A stretch of DNA of 64,000 nucleotides from positions 1 through 64,000 of the forward strand of contig JADKDZ010000002.1 of the NCBI GenBank assembly GCA_016718265.1. The letters are read 5' to 3'. Within the stretch, counting starts at the first letter, position 1. Every line of letters begins with the position of its first letter. Made by a program: the position numbers and the translations under genes. Source of the stretch: Uliginosibacterium sp. (GTDB lineage: Bacteria; Pseudomonadota; Gammaproteobacteria; Burkholderiales; Rhodocyclaceae). Shown one piece after another: positions 8,635 through 19,260 of the stretch. Below the pieces are notes generated by a model. The model was given only the letters and a program-made list of their open reading frames with translations. It did no database searches and was not told the origin of the DNA.

Positions 8635-9294
8635 TCAGGCGGTCGCAAACCCCGGCGTGCAGCCCACCAGCACAGCGAAGAAATGGCAGATGCAGCCCGC
8701 CAGCACAAACAGGTGCCAGACGAAGTGGCCGTAGCGCAGCTTGCCGTCGAGCGCATAGAAGGCCACGCCGCCGCTGAAGGCCAGCCCGCCGGCCACCAGC
8801 CAGACCGCGCCCGCTGTCGGCAGATTGCGGAACAGGGGCACTGCCGCCACGATCACCAGCCAGCCCATCAGCAGATAGATGCCGTTTGATAGCCACGGGT
8901 TGGCCAGTCGGTTGGCGAACATCAGGAACAGCCCGAGCGCCGCCAGCGCCCACACCGCGCCAAACAGCGCCCAGCCCCAGGCTCCGGCAAGCACACTGAA
9001 GGTGAAGGGCGTATACGTGCCCGCTATCAGCAGGAAGATCGCCGCGTGGTCGAGCTTGCGGAATGCCTGCTTGACGCGCCCCTGCCGCATGGCGTGATAC
9101 AGCGTGGAGCTGAGGAACATCAGCACCAGGGTGCTGGCATAGATGCACGCCGCCGCGATGTTGGCCGCCTTGCCCGTGTTCGCGGTGACGACCACCAGGA
9201 CTGGAAAACCCACGATCGCCGCCAGCAGGCCCGCGCCATGGCTGGCGAGATTGGCAATCTCTTCACCCCGCGTCTGTGGGCGTTTGATTTTCAT
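8635..9294 (-). CDS. PAQR / hemolysin III family membrane protein
   Basis: A 219-residue protein with about seven transmembrane helices. The family motifs are present: SSTLYHAM in the second helix region, KLDHAAIFLLIAGTYTPF centrally, and GHFVWHLFVLAGCICHFFAV at the end. These supply the three histidines, serine and aspartate that bind zinc in PAQR proteins. The length equals the bacterial YqfA/hemolysin III type. The bacterial function is unsettled; membrane-energy or lipid effects have been proposed. Confidence 0.9.
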   Translation of the reverse strand: MKIKRPQTRGEEIANLASHGAGLLAAIVGFPVLVVVTANTGKAANIAAACIYASTLVLMFLSSTLYHAMRQGRVKQAFRKLDHAAIFLLIAGTYTPFTFSVLAGAWGWALFGAVWALAALGLFLMFANRLANPWLSNGIYLLMGWLVIVAAVPLFRNLPTAGAVWLVAGGLAFSGGVAFYALDGKLRYGHFVWHLFVLAGCICHFFAVLVGCTPGFATA

Positions 9295-9435
9295 GAAGGG
9301 CTCTTCCCGGATCGGCAGCGGTGACAGCGCTGACTGTAGCCCGAATAGTCGGGCAGGAGAAGTGCCGGCTGGAGATTGGCCGGCGCCCGTTTGAGGGGAC
9401 GCCGTAGCGGGTTGTCAGCCAACCCGCGGGGCGAC

Positions 9436-10380
9436 TTACGACGCGCCTTGTGCCGTGGTCGGCGGTGAGAGTGGAGCTTTGCGCGCCAGTCTTGCGCCTT
9501 CATTCCAGTGCGCCGTCAGCTCAGCTCCCAGCAGAAAAACTGCCGATGAGAAGTACAGCCACATCAACAGCACGGCCAGCGAGCCGGCCGCGCCGAAGGC
9601 ATTGGCCGTGCCGGCGCGTGCCAGGTAGAGGCCGAACAGGTTCTTGCCCACACTGAACAGAACCGCCGCCGCTATCGCCCCCAGCCAGGCGCTGGACCAG
9701 CGTACCGGCGCTGCGGGCAACACCTTGAGGAGCGTCGCAAAAGCGCCAGCCAGGAGCAACACGGCAAGGCCGCGCTGCGCCCACTGTGCGGCGTCTGCGC
9801 CCTGGCCTGATGCCGGCCCCAGAAACCTGCTGATGGCGAAAGACAGCGCCGCGTCGAAGACCAGCAGTATGACAATCAGGAAGGCGATGCCGATGACCAG
9901 GCCAAACGAGATCAGGCGCACCTTGACCAGACTGAACAGGGCGCCCTGTTGGCGGGCGGGCAGGCGCCAGATCGTGCTGAGCGACTCGCTCAATTGCGTG
10001 AAGGTTGCCGATGCCCCCAGAAAAACGGCGGCCACGGAAATGACAGCGGTCCAGCCGCTGCGGTCCGCTTTCCAGGCGCTCGCCACCATGGCCTGCACCG
10101 CAATCGCCCCTTCATCGCCGAGCAGGTAGCGAATCTCATCGAACAACCGGCCGTGCACCGCCTGCTCGCCAAAGAAGAAGCCGGACACGGCAATGACGAT
10201 GACCAGCATCGGCGCCAGTGAAAACGACGCATAGAACGCCAGCGCCGCCGCCATGCTGGTGCAGCGATCTGCTTGCCAGGCATCCATGCACGCCAATACC
10301 ACACGCAGCGGCGCCACCGTCGCCGCGCGACGATATGCCGATGCGATTCGAGAGAGCTGCCCGAGTGTCATCGCGACCAT
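9436..10380 (-). CDS. YihY/BrkB family inner-membrane protein
   Basis: A roughly 314-residue protein with about six transmembrane helices and the YihY/virulence factor BrkB pattern: ADRCTSMAAALAFYASFSLAPML near the N-terminus, a central TIWRLPARQ loop, and a C-terminal NAFGAAGSLAVLLMWLYFS helix. No enzyme is predicted; family members are poorly characterised. ATG 10380 is preferred. An in-frame GTG at 10413 would add 11 residues without improving the family match. An 8-bp hairpin (9407-9427) lies downstream. A DUF3096 gene lies upstream in the same direction. Confidence 0.85.
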   Translation of the reverse strand: MVAMTLGQLSRIASAYRRAATVAPLRVVLACMDAWQADRCTSMAAALAFYASFSLAPMLVIVIAVSGFFFGEQAVHGRLFDEIRYLLGDEGAIAVQAMVASAWKADRSGWTAVISVAAVFLGASATFTQLSESLSTIWRLPARQQGALFSLVKVRLISFGLVIGIAFLIVILLVFDAALSFAISRFLGPASGQGADAAQWAQRGLAVLLLAGAFATLLKVLPAAPVRWSSAWLGAIAAAVLFSVGKNLFGLYLARAGTANAFGAAGSLAVLLMWLYFSSAVFLLGAELTAHWNEGARLARKAPLSPPTTAQGAS

Positions 10381-10437
10381 GCCGGTTGAGCAATTCCGCG
10401 CGTCACGCCGCACGCGCGATGCTGCCGCGGCCAGGGC

Positions 10438-10593
10438 TCACCTCAGGGTGAAATTGCCTGCGCCCAGCAGGCCGATGAGCCCGATCAGGATCAGATACAC
10501 CGCCACGATGTAGTTGAGCATGCGCGGCACGACAAGAATGAGAATCCCGGCAAGCAGGGACACGATGGGCGCAAGCCCGAGATTGATGCTCAT
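10438..10593 (-). CDS. DUF3096 small membrane protein
   Basis: A 51-residue protein, almost entirely two hydrophobic helices separated by PRMLNYIVAVYL, matching the DUF3096 pattern of very short inner-membrane proteins. ATG 10593 has a clear AAGGAAA ribosome site. It lies 57 bases upstream of the YihY gene on the same strand, so co-transcription is plausible. Function unknown. Confidence 0.8.
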   Translation of the reverse strand: MSINLGLAPIVSLLAGILILVVPRMLNYIVAVYLILIGLIGLLGAGNFTLR

Positions 10594-10974
10594 GGGGATG
10601 GTTTCCTTCCGGTTATGGACGCGCGACGATAAGCGAGCCCGATGCGTCGCCCATGATCGCCCACCCGCCTCACCGCAAACCAGCACGCATGCCAGCGTTT
10701 TGCCGAGACCGATGACGCGTCAGTGGGGGATGATTGCATCGTTGGCCATACTGGGTCGGTTCGTTGCAGTACACAACACAAGAACACCCGCAGCCAGACG
10801 TCACGCATCGCGGGGCGGGCGTATCCGAGACCCCACATGAAGTACTCTGCGACATCCGCTCCCTTCTGCAGCGGAAGGTGAACTGGCGATGCCCGCCTCG
10901 GACCCATGCGTTGCCGGCTAACGAGCTCCGGTCTTGGCTGGTCAGTTTGGACTGGCGTATTAGCAGGCAGCGGA
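10594..10974. other. Intergenic boundary of the AAA+ island
   Basis: About 380 bases between DUF3096 and the broken membrane cluster. Short minus-strand frames exist but lack ribosome sites and family patterns. I see no terminator, tRNA or repeat here. It marks the drop in GC towards the island. Confidence 0.4.
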
Positions 10975-12409
10975 TTATTGCGTCGCGGACATCATCTGAA
11001 ACCAGACTTTGGCCCATTGCATTTGCTGGTCAGCGAATGCATGAGCCGCCGGATTCATGGCGAGATTTTGTGGTTCCCAATCCTGGGCGCCTCTAGGGAG
11101 GCTCTGCGACAGCTTGACGTCGGGCAGCGCATACAAAAGAGTACTGACGGATCCGCGTTCGTTGGCTTGGTGGAAGCTCGATGCTATGACCAGATCCGGC
11201 AGGTTGCCGGCCAAATGGGTCTTGACTGCCGCGAACAGAGGTTGGCTCCACGCATCACTTACTGGACCAACCCAGTAACAGGCCTGCTTGCCAAAGGCTG
11301 TATTAGTCAATGTTTCGTTGACGTAATCCGTCTTTCGCTTACAGCCTTCGTTGGCCAGAAACCCACTCTGGTCTCCGGGCGTCTTGACTCTGATTGCGAA
11401 ACAGGACTCGGCTGGCGTCTTTCCAGCGAGTGCAGCGGTAGCGTCTGGTCGAAGCCGCGCCCTGAAGGTTTGTTGAAATAGCTTATGACCTCCCACTTAC
11501 CTTCTGGCAAGGCGACCTCAGTGTCTGCTACTTTCAGGTTGTCGGTGAAGCTTCGGCCGCTATAGGTATCCTTCAGTTTGGCGAGTTCGCTGGACTTAGC
11601 GTAGGTGGCACCCGCACGGATGTGGAACCGCTCTCCTTTATAGCCTCCCTGGAATGAGTTGAGCGTGAGTCCGGTAATTGCGGTGATTTTCTTGATCGCG
11701 GTCGGGAATTCTTTGGAGTTCTCATCGTAGGCATAAAAATATCCGGCCTGACGCTGGCAGGTTTTGCACGGGGATATTTCGTGGGTGTATGACACGACAG
11801 GAATGGTAGGGGCGAGGCCTTCGACATCCTGCCCGTGATAACCTGAAATGATGACTTTCTGAATATTGGATGTTGCGGACGAGGTTATTCTCCACTGAAC
11901 GGGCTCATAGGCCATTAGCACCAAGGCGATCGGATTGGCCGAGGACGGGACGTTAACCGCTATGGGATTCATGCGGTGATTGACTTGCGCATGGCATTCA
12001 AAAAGCGCTTGCGGATCCTCCCGGAAAACCATGCATTTTTGCTTGTCCGCTCCCTTGGTAGAATCGCTGGCTTCGAGACGCCGATGACGTGCAGTTCTGT
12101 GTTCAGAGGAAGTGTACTTCCCGTCTGCACGGCGCTGACCAACTGGCCGTCAAAATTGCTGTCGTGCCTATAACTCGATGAGGGGCTTCGACCGGCTACC
12201 GGAACTGAAGAAGTTCCTGTTAATGGTTGTCCACCAAGCACTGTCAAATTCGGCGTATGCGACTGAGCAGGGGTGTATTTCGCCAGCCCCGTTGTTGCTG
12301 GGACTTGTCTGGCAGTGAGCAACCAGGATATTCCGGTAACGAATAGCGTTGCAGTCAATACCCAACGCCAGGCCGCTGCGCGTGACCAGAGCTCGAAGAA
12401 TGTGCTCAT
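10975..12409 (-). pseudogene. Membrane-anchored beta-domain protein, two frameshifts
   Basis: Read through two one-base deletions this is one gene of about 477 codons starting at ATG 12409. It has an N-terminal transmembrane helix (WRWVLTATLFVTGISWLL), a variable linker, then a conserved-looking module. The module runs from ELHVIGV through ALVLMAYEPVQWRI and IQKVIISGYHGQDVEG to a cysteine pair (CKTC), and is followed by a C-terminal domain. The first shift is near 12071-12079 (GTC-TCG where GTC-TAC-GAA is expected). The second is near 11469-11472, one base missing from an A-run on the minus strand. The pieces are open at 11969-12409, 11307-12032 and 10975-11496. It is the last gene of the cluster. 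Function unknown. Confidence 0.65.
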
Positions 12410-12418
12410 CTTGTGGTG

Positions 12419-13662
12419 TCAAGAGACAACGTTTGCCGCGCGTGTGGCTTTCGCTACTACTGTGTTGCTGTCATTGAGGACAAGACTGATCTGGGTGAAG
12501 CCGTTCCGCTTTGCTTCGATCAGGGAGTCAGCTAACTTCTCTTCGATGGCCCGGACAAGATCTCGCGAAGAGCCAGCACGCCCCATTTTCTGTAGCCGTC
12601 CCATCAGCATGAGAAGGATTTTGGGATCAATTCCGTGGTCGGCGATTGTCAGTCCGTAGCTCTGCATCATTTGCTCTATTTCAAGCGCAGCAACGCGCGC
12701 CACATCCGTCCCTTGCAGGGGACGGAACACGAAAATCCGATCGATACGGTTGAGTACCTCGGGAGCGAACTGCGCCCCTTCAAAGTGTTGATGGCAGCGC
12801 TGCGCATCGCGTCCGGGTCCTTGCCAACTTTTGCGAAAAGAGTGGTCAGTCGATCGGTCGCGGCATTGCTGGTCATGATGAAGATGGCAGAGGTCGTGGA
12901 AATCAGGTTGCCATCTGATCGCTCGGTGATAAATCCATCATTCCATGCAGTCAGGAATGCTTTCAACACGTCAGGGTGTGCCTTTTCGATTTCGTCGAGC
13001 AGGACCACTGAATTCGGAGTGTCGCGCAGTCCTGCCGTGAGCGCACCATAGGTATCCGAGCCAACGTAGCCCTTCGTCATTCCAAGAAGTTGGGAAAGGG
13101 AATGGCTGCCGGAAGCGTACTGAGACATGTCGAAGTGCAGCAACTCCCTTTCCATTTCTTTGGCAAGAAGTTTCGCGAGGAAAGTTTTGCCCGTCCCTGG
13201 CGGACCGGCAAACAGGAAAACGCCCACGGGTTTGCCTCGCTTGATCAGTGCCAGACGACGACGTATCTGGGCTGCGATGTCGTCGCAAACATCATCTTGA
13301 CCGACGATGCGTTGCTTCAGGGCGTTTGCCAGACTCTCCGCGTCGACATAAGTGGCGGACTCCAGTTCTTCCAGCCCGTCTTCCACTTCCTGGCGGTTCG
13401 TCAATCTGTCAAGGATATCCATGAGCGTCGGTCTCTGAAGAAAACGAGGGATGCTATCCATCTCGTGCAACCAGCCGAGCAGCACAAATATCCAACCGAT
13501 TGTTGCTGCTGCGATGAAGTACCAGACGTAATCCCGCAAAAAAGCGATGGCTTTGCCTAGCCGTTGAGTGATCCGGCCAGTGCTTTCCATGAACTCCCCG
13601 AGCGTGATCAGTAGTGCCAGGGCGAACAGGATAGGCAGGTACCTTTGTAACGCATTCAGCAT
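12419..13662 (-). pseudogene. Membrane-anchored ClpB/ClpA-type AAA+ ATPase, frameshifted
   Basis: Read through one missing G in a run at 12775-12778 (minus strand), this encodes about 413 residues. Two N-terminal transmembrane helices (about 8-25 and 45-65) precede a single AAA+ module of the Clp D2 type. Walker A is GPPGTGKT, Walker B VVLLDEIEK and sensor 1 IFIMTSNAA. After the shift come the NRIDRIFVFRPL arginine-finger region and a small C-terminal domain. The intact 5' piece is 12676-13662 and the 3' piece 12419-12730. ClpB itself is soluble with two AAA modules, so this is a distinct membrane-tethered unfoldase-like protein. It starts 6 bases after the preceding gene's restored stop. Confidence 0.75.
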
Positions 13663-13668
13663 GTCTGG

Positions 13669-14287
13669 TCAATCGGTTGGAAGCGTGATGGTCTGGCCTT
13701 TGCACGAGCGGAGGAAGGCTGGTTCCTTGCGCACCGGCCATGACTGCCACTGTGATACCTCCTCCACCATCGCGCACGCCCGTCAGCGTGATTGCGTGGG
13801 ATTTGTCGATCGGCACGGCGATTTCCTTCGGCACATTCATTAATGGTACCTGTATCTGATAGCCGCCTGAGGAGACCTCGACTATATCGCCGTCTTCCGC
13901 AGCGAAGTCCCACAGAGTAATTAAAGCCAACTCGGTTGGTTCGGTGTTTGTTTTATCACGGTAAGTGACGATTCTTTCAAGATCCCGCTTGGCTGCTGGT
14001 TCCAGGCGCATAGTATCGAGCGTCTTCTGTATATCAGCGACTGGCACTCGCGTGGGTGTCAGTGGATGCATACGCGCCATATTCTCTTGGAGCTCTGCTT
14101 TGGTCGAATCGGAAACATGGTCCGTCGGCGGTTGACCAAAGAATTGGCTCATGCCGAAGCCCAGAATCGCCGTTGTCGCTGCGACAGCTATAAGGATGTT
14201 CAGACGTGACCAAGATTTAGTGGCTGGAGACGCTGGCGCCGGTTGAGGGCCCTGTTGCTGAGGCTCAAGATGCTTCATGCGTGCCAC
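13669..14287 (-). pseudogene. Membrane-anchored partner protein, frameshifted near its 3' end
   Basis: First gene of the AAA+ cluster, about 205 residues, starting at GTG 14287 or more likely ATG 14278 (MKHLEPQQQ). A Pro/Gln-rich cytoplasmic N-terminus is followed by one transmembrane helix (LNILIAVAATTAILGFGM). A periplasmic domain then contains LITLWDFAAEDGD, ITLTGVRDGGGGITVAV and, after a shift near 13738-13752, a tail ending KGQTITLPTD. The restored stop at 13669-13671 lies 6 bases before the AAA+ start, which supports the shifted reading. Without the shift the frame runs on meaninglessly to 13454. The GGGGITV pattern suggests a beta-sandwich. Function unknown. Confidence 0.6.
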
Positions 14288-14325
14288 CTTTCTGTTTATC
14301 TTCGTACAGTATCTTCAATCAATCC

Positions 14326-14412
14326 GCGTGAGATCGGCTTGTAGCGGATGCGCTTCGGCTTCGCCCCTTCCTCTCCCAAGTGCTTCATATTCACTTCTTC
14401 GCATACGGTAGC
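14326..14412 (-). pseudogene. Diverged duplicate of the ettA 3' end
   Basis: Read on the minus strand, about 87 bases resemble the last 30 codons of ettA at 14892-14985. They encode GEEGAKPKRIRYKPIS almost unchanged, in the same orientation, with numerous silent and some non-silent differences. No start or other ettA sequence is attached. It lies immediately upstream of the AAA+ cluster. It may be a donor's ettA tail left by recombination, or an old duplication. Confidence 0.7.
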
Positions 14413-14454
14413 TTGCAGACGGAGGGTCAAGTCATGGTTTAGTCAGACCAAGGC

Positions 14455-14640
14455 TCAAGTCTTTCTTTTGTCATCACTCCGGGACTTCTTTGCGATATCG
14501 ACAATCTTGCCGTCCTGCATGACATAGCAGGGGGCATTGGTTGCTTCGGCGATTTCACGGGCACGGCGTGCTGCACGTTTCATGGCTTGCATGGACCCGA
14601 GAAGATCTGGGTCGGTTGGCAGGCGTTTGTCGGGACTCAT
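14455..14640 (-). CDS. Small conserved-looking basic protein
   Basis: A 61-residue protein with ATG 14640 preceded by CTGGAG at good spacing. It has a helical Arg/Ala-rich middle (AMKRAARRAREIAEATNAP), then YVMQDGKIVDIAKK, a pattern seen in short uncharacterised bacterial proteins that pair a helix with a C-terminal strand. It sits between the duplicated ettA tail and ettA, so it may belong to the inserted segment. I do not know its role. No partner toxin or antitoxin is visible beside it. Confidence 0.55.
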   Translation of the reverse strand: MSPDKRLPTDPDLLGSMQAMKRAARRAREIAEATNAPCYVMQDGKIVDIAKKSRSDDKRKT

Positions 14641-14810
14641 CGTTCGCTCCAGTCAATTGGGCGGGGTTCTTGCCCCAGATTGTCGTAAAGAATCCACTCA
14701 TCAACAAGCGTTTGTATGTCGTTTGGAAATTCTTTATTCCTGCATCAAAGCACTTGCGGATGACTTCTTCAGGAAAAGTGGTGGCGCTAAGTTCTGAAAC
14801 TGGTAGAAGG

Positions 14811-14834
14811 AAAAACCCGCTGAAATAGCGGGTT
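14811..14834 (-). terminator. Intrinsic terminator downstream of ettA
   Basis: Minus-strand reading gives AACCCGC, a 7-base loop, GCGGGTT and then further T residues (TTTTT in all). It lies about 60 bases after the ettA stop. Confidence 0.75.
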
Positions 14835-14858
14835 CTTCTGCAACGCAGTGCCACTGGA

Positions 14859-14876
14859 TTCCCGCCTTCGCGGGAA
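14859..14876. repeat. Short REP palindrome
   Basis: TTCCCGC-CTTC-GCGGGAA, flanked by GGA and TGAC, is the common proteobacterial 'ggattcccgc...gcgggaatgac' palindrome. It lies between ettA and its terminator. Confidence 0.65.
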
Positions 14877-14891
14877 TGACAGTGTTTTGGC

Positions 14892-16556
<1,665 letters not shown>

Positions 16557-16712
16557 AGCTTCTGATGGGAAATTCCAGAACGCGCCTGGAACTCCCTTTG
16601 TCCTGTGAGTGGATAGGGAAGCCGCGATTCTACTTGGGATTGACGGAGGCGGGCACACCACGCCGCGGATGCTGTGCGCGCGGCCGCCAGCGCCGGCGTA
16701 TCGTATTTGAAG

Positions 16713-16755
16713 GCATGCCTGAAGAAGCGCTCGGGGAGCGGCTCTTCAGGCATGC
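16713..16755. repeat. REP-like palindrome with GCGGCTCT core
   Basis: GCATGCCTGAAGA (16713-16725) pairs perfectly with TCTTCAGGCATGC (16743-16755). The intervening AGCGCTC-GGGG-AGCGGC can extend the stem. There is no T-run. It is the best-preserved member of the palindrome family scattered through intergenic DNA here. Confidence 0.6.
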
Positions 16756-16784
16756 ATCTATGACAAAGGAATCGAACGGGGAGG

Positions 16785-19049
16785 CTATATCGATGCCGGT
16801 TTGATTGTGGCCGCCGATGATGGCGTGCGGCGTGCGAGCCAGCGCTGGACGCCGCGAAGCATGGGCTGTTCGATCAGGTACCAGCTGAGCGCGGCAAGAA
16901 TCAGGCTGCAGGCGATGACCAGGGCGCTGTAGCCCGCCCAGACCCAGAAGTTCGTGATCCCCATGAACTTGAACTTCGGCTGGATATAGATGCGGATCAG
17001 CTCGATGACGGCAAAGTGCCAGAGGTAGATGCCGAAGGAGAGCTTGGCGATCCAGCGCGAGAGCCGGTTGTCGACGATGGCGGCGAGCTTGTCGCTGAAG
17101 TTGATGAAGTACAGCGCGGCGGCGCAGATGGCCGGGAAGAGTGGCGTGACATAGGGCTGGCGCGAGATGGGGTTGATCTCGCCACCGCTGCCGAGGAAGA
17201 AGCAGACCAGCAGGGCCCAGAGCAAGGCCCACTTGCCGGGGCGCTCGAACTCTTCGGCAACGATGGCACGCGGCTCGCGGCGGCGGCGCGCAATGGCGAA
17301 GCTGGCGTAGCTGCCGAGCATGAACATGGTCATGAACGTCGCCGGGTTGCGATGCGGCAGCCATTCTTTGGCGCCACCGATGTTGCCGTACTGCCAGCCT
17401 TTCTCGAAGGCATCGGTCGGGAAGAGCGCGACGATGGCGAAGTGGGCGATCTGCAGACCCATCAATACCCACATGAGGTATTTCTGCGTGCGCGCCGGGT
17501 CGCGATCAGGGATCAGGCGCCAGGCGGGCAGGAGCAGCAGCGGCAGCAGCGCGTAGCAGATCACTTCCAGGCTGATTGACCAGAACGGGCCGTTCAGGTC
17601 GCTGGGGAAGAAGCTGATGTAGTGGAAGGCGGAGACGAAGAAGAAGCCCGAAAGGCTGCGCTCGGCGGCGTATTTCGTCTCGGGCAGGGCGTAGCCGGCG
17701 ACGATGAAGCACACGAGCAACGCCACCCAATAGCCTGGCGCAATGCGGGCGGCGCGACGGGCGACGTAGCCAAGCAGATCGGGCGGCGATTGATGATCGA
17801 GATAGCGGTTCCAGAACGGCATCGAGAGCAGGGCGCCGGAGAGGACGAAGAACAGGCTGACGCCGATGTTCAGGTTGATGGACAGGCTCCAGGCCGGGAG
17901 GAAGAGCCAGGGCAGCGCGGCATAACCGAGCAGGCGCTGGCCAAGATGGTGGGCAAGTACGGCGAGGCAGGCGATGGCACGCATGCCATCGAAACCGCGC
18001 AAGTGTTCTGCCGACTTTGGGGGCGGGCTGGCCAGCCAGCGGATGGCCAGGCTGCGGGCCGGGCGCCAGATATGGGTGCGCCACAGCGTGGCCAGGCGGG
18101 ACGGTGGCGTGTCGACAACGGGCTCCATCGACAGGGCTGGGCGCTGGCAGATGAAGGCCCAGACGCCCCAGACGATGGCCTGGGTGAGGAGGAAGAGGAT
18201 CACGCCAATCACGCAGGCCGCACCGAAATCACCCTGCGAAAACGAGAGATAGAACATGTAGTCGGCCACGCCGCCCGCCTCGGTGATGCCAATCACCACC
18301 GTCAGCGTGCTGGCGAAGAAGATCATCGGCCGCAGATGCGGGATGGTGACGTGGATCAGCTCCTGGAAGGCGTTCGCACCGTCCATGCGCGCGGCCTCGC
18401 TGTGATCCTTGGGGTAGGACTGCAAGGCGGCGACGTAGAGCAGCACGTTCCAGCCGATGTAGTGCCACCACACCAGCAGCACGCTGAGCCAGGGGCCGGG
18501 GGCCAGATAAGGGCCCATCGGGAAGGCCCAGGCGATCGGCTCGGTCGGGAAGAACAGCGCGAACGGCTTGATGCCTAGAAGCTGGAAATTGCCGATGGCG
18601 AGCAGCAGGGCGTTGACCGGCGCCTCCGGGCTGTTGCCAAACAGGATGGAGAACGAGAACTGCAGGATGATGGCCGAGACCAGAAAGGGGAGGAAATAGA
18701 CGGTCAGCAGGGTGTTGCGATAGCGCCGGAGGCGAGTCTGGATGAAAAACGCCATCGGGATGGCCGTCAGGTGAATCAGTGCGCCCGAGACCACCAGGGT
18801 CCACAGCGTCGAGCCCAGTGTGGCGCCGAACCACTCATCTTCAAGAAAAACCCAGACGTAATTGTCCAGCCCGGTGAACTGAGCGGCGGCCATACCCTCG
18901 ACGGCATCCCAGCGCATCACCGAGATGATGAAGGCGAACAGCACCGGCGCGATCTGGAAGGCGAGGACGATCAGGACGGTAGGGAGCAGGAAGATAAACG
19001 GCGCGTAGCGGCGGCGAACTGCGAGCAGGCGGCGGAGGGTTGAGCGCAT
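16785..19049 (-). CDS. Fusion of sugar-type ABC permease and acyltransferase-3 (OafA-like) domain
   Basis: A single uninterrupted frame of 754 codons from ATG 19049 (an in-frame TTG lies at 19058). Residues about 15-300 are a MalF/UgpA-type permease with six or so helices and the EAA loop (SEAARMDGANAFQELIHVTIP) that docks to an ATPase. A 50-residue linker leads to residues about 350-745, an acyltransferase-3 membrane enzyme. That domain has GMRAIACLAVLAHH at its start, RRAARIAPGYW and a late FGIYLWHFAVIE helix. OafA-type enzymes transfer acyl groups to envelope glycans. No binding protein, second permease or ATPase is adjacent. There is no codon or frame break at the join. Confidence 0.85.
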   Translation of the reverse strand: MRSTLRRLLAVRRRYAPFIFLLPTVLIVLAFQIAPVLFAFIISVMRWDAVEGMAAAQFTGLDNYVWVFLEDEWFGATLGSTLWTLVVSGALIHLTAIPMAFFIQTRLRRYRNTLLTVYFLPFLVSAIILQFSFSILFGNSPEAPVNALLLAIGNFQLLGIKPFALFFPTEPIAWAFPMGPYLAPGPWLSVLLVWWHYIGWNVLLYVAALQSYPKDHSEAARMDGANAFQELIHVTIPHLRPMIFFASTLTVVIGITEAGGVADYMFYLSFSQGDFGAACVIGVILFLLTQAIVWGVWAFICQRPALSMEPVVDTPPSRLATLWRTHIWRPARSLAIRWLASPPPKSAEHLRGFDGMRAIACLAVLAHHLGQRLLGYAALPWLFLPAWSLSINLNIGVSLFFVLSGALLSMPFWNRYLDHQSPPDLLGYVARRAARIAPGYWVALLVCFIVAGYALPETKYAAERSLSGFFFVSAFHYISFFPSDLNGPFWSISLEVICYALLPLLLLPAWRLIPDRDPARTQKYLMWVLMGLQIAHFAIVALFPTDAFEKGWQYGNIGGAKEWLPHRNPATFMTMFMLGSYASFAIARRRREPRAIVAEEFERPGKWALLWALLVCFFLGSGGEINPISRQPYVTPLFPAICAAALYFINFSDKLAAIVDNRLSRWIAKLSFGIYLWHFAVIELIRIYIQPKFKFMGITNFWVWAGYSALVIACSLILAALSWYLIEQPMLRGVQRWLARRTPSSAATIKPASI

Positions 19050-19260
19050 GGTCAGCAAGCCTGTAGAGGATGACGGCAGCAGTGTGGAGCTTGACCTTAG
19101 GGGAGGGTCAAGGCTTTCCTCACATTGTGCCGGGTGAGCAGGCGTGGCTGGGTTTTGCCGAAGCAGCTTGCCCGTGTAGACTCCCGGGCTTGTGCGGTGA
19201 GCCTTGGCGTGTGCGCCAGTGGGCGCGCCGATGAAACCCTCTTCTCAAGGCAGAAAACTC

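Noticed and set aside
10590..10907. 105-codon minus-strand open frame
   Set aside because: No ribosome site or family pattern, and it overlaps the DUF3096 gene at its 3' end.
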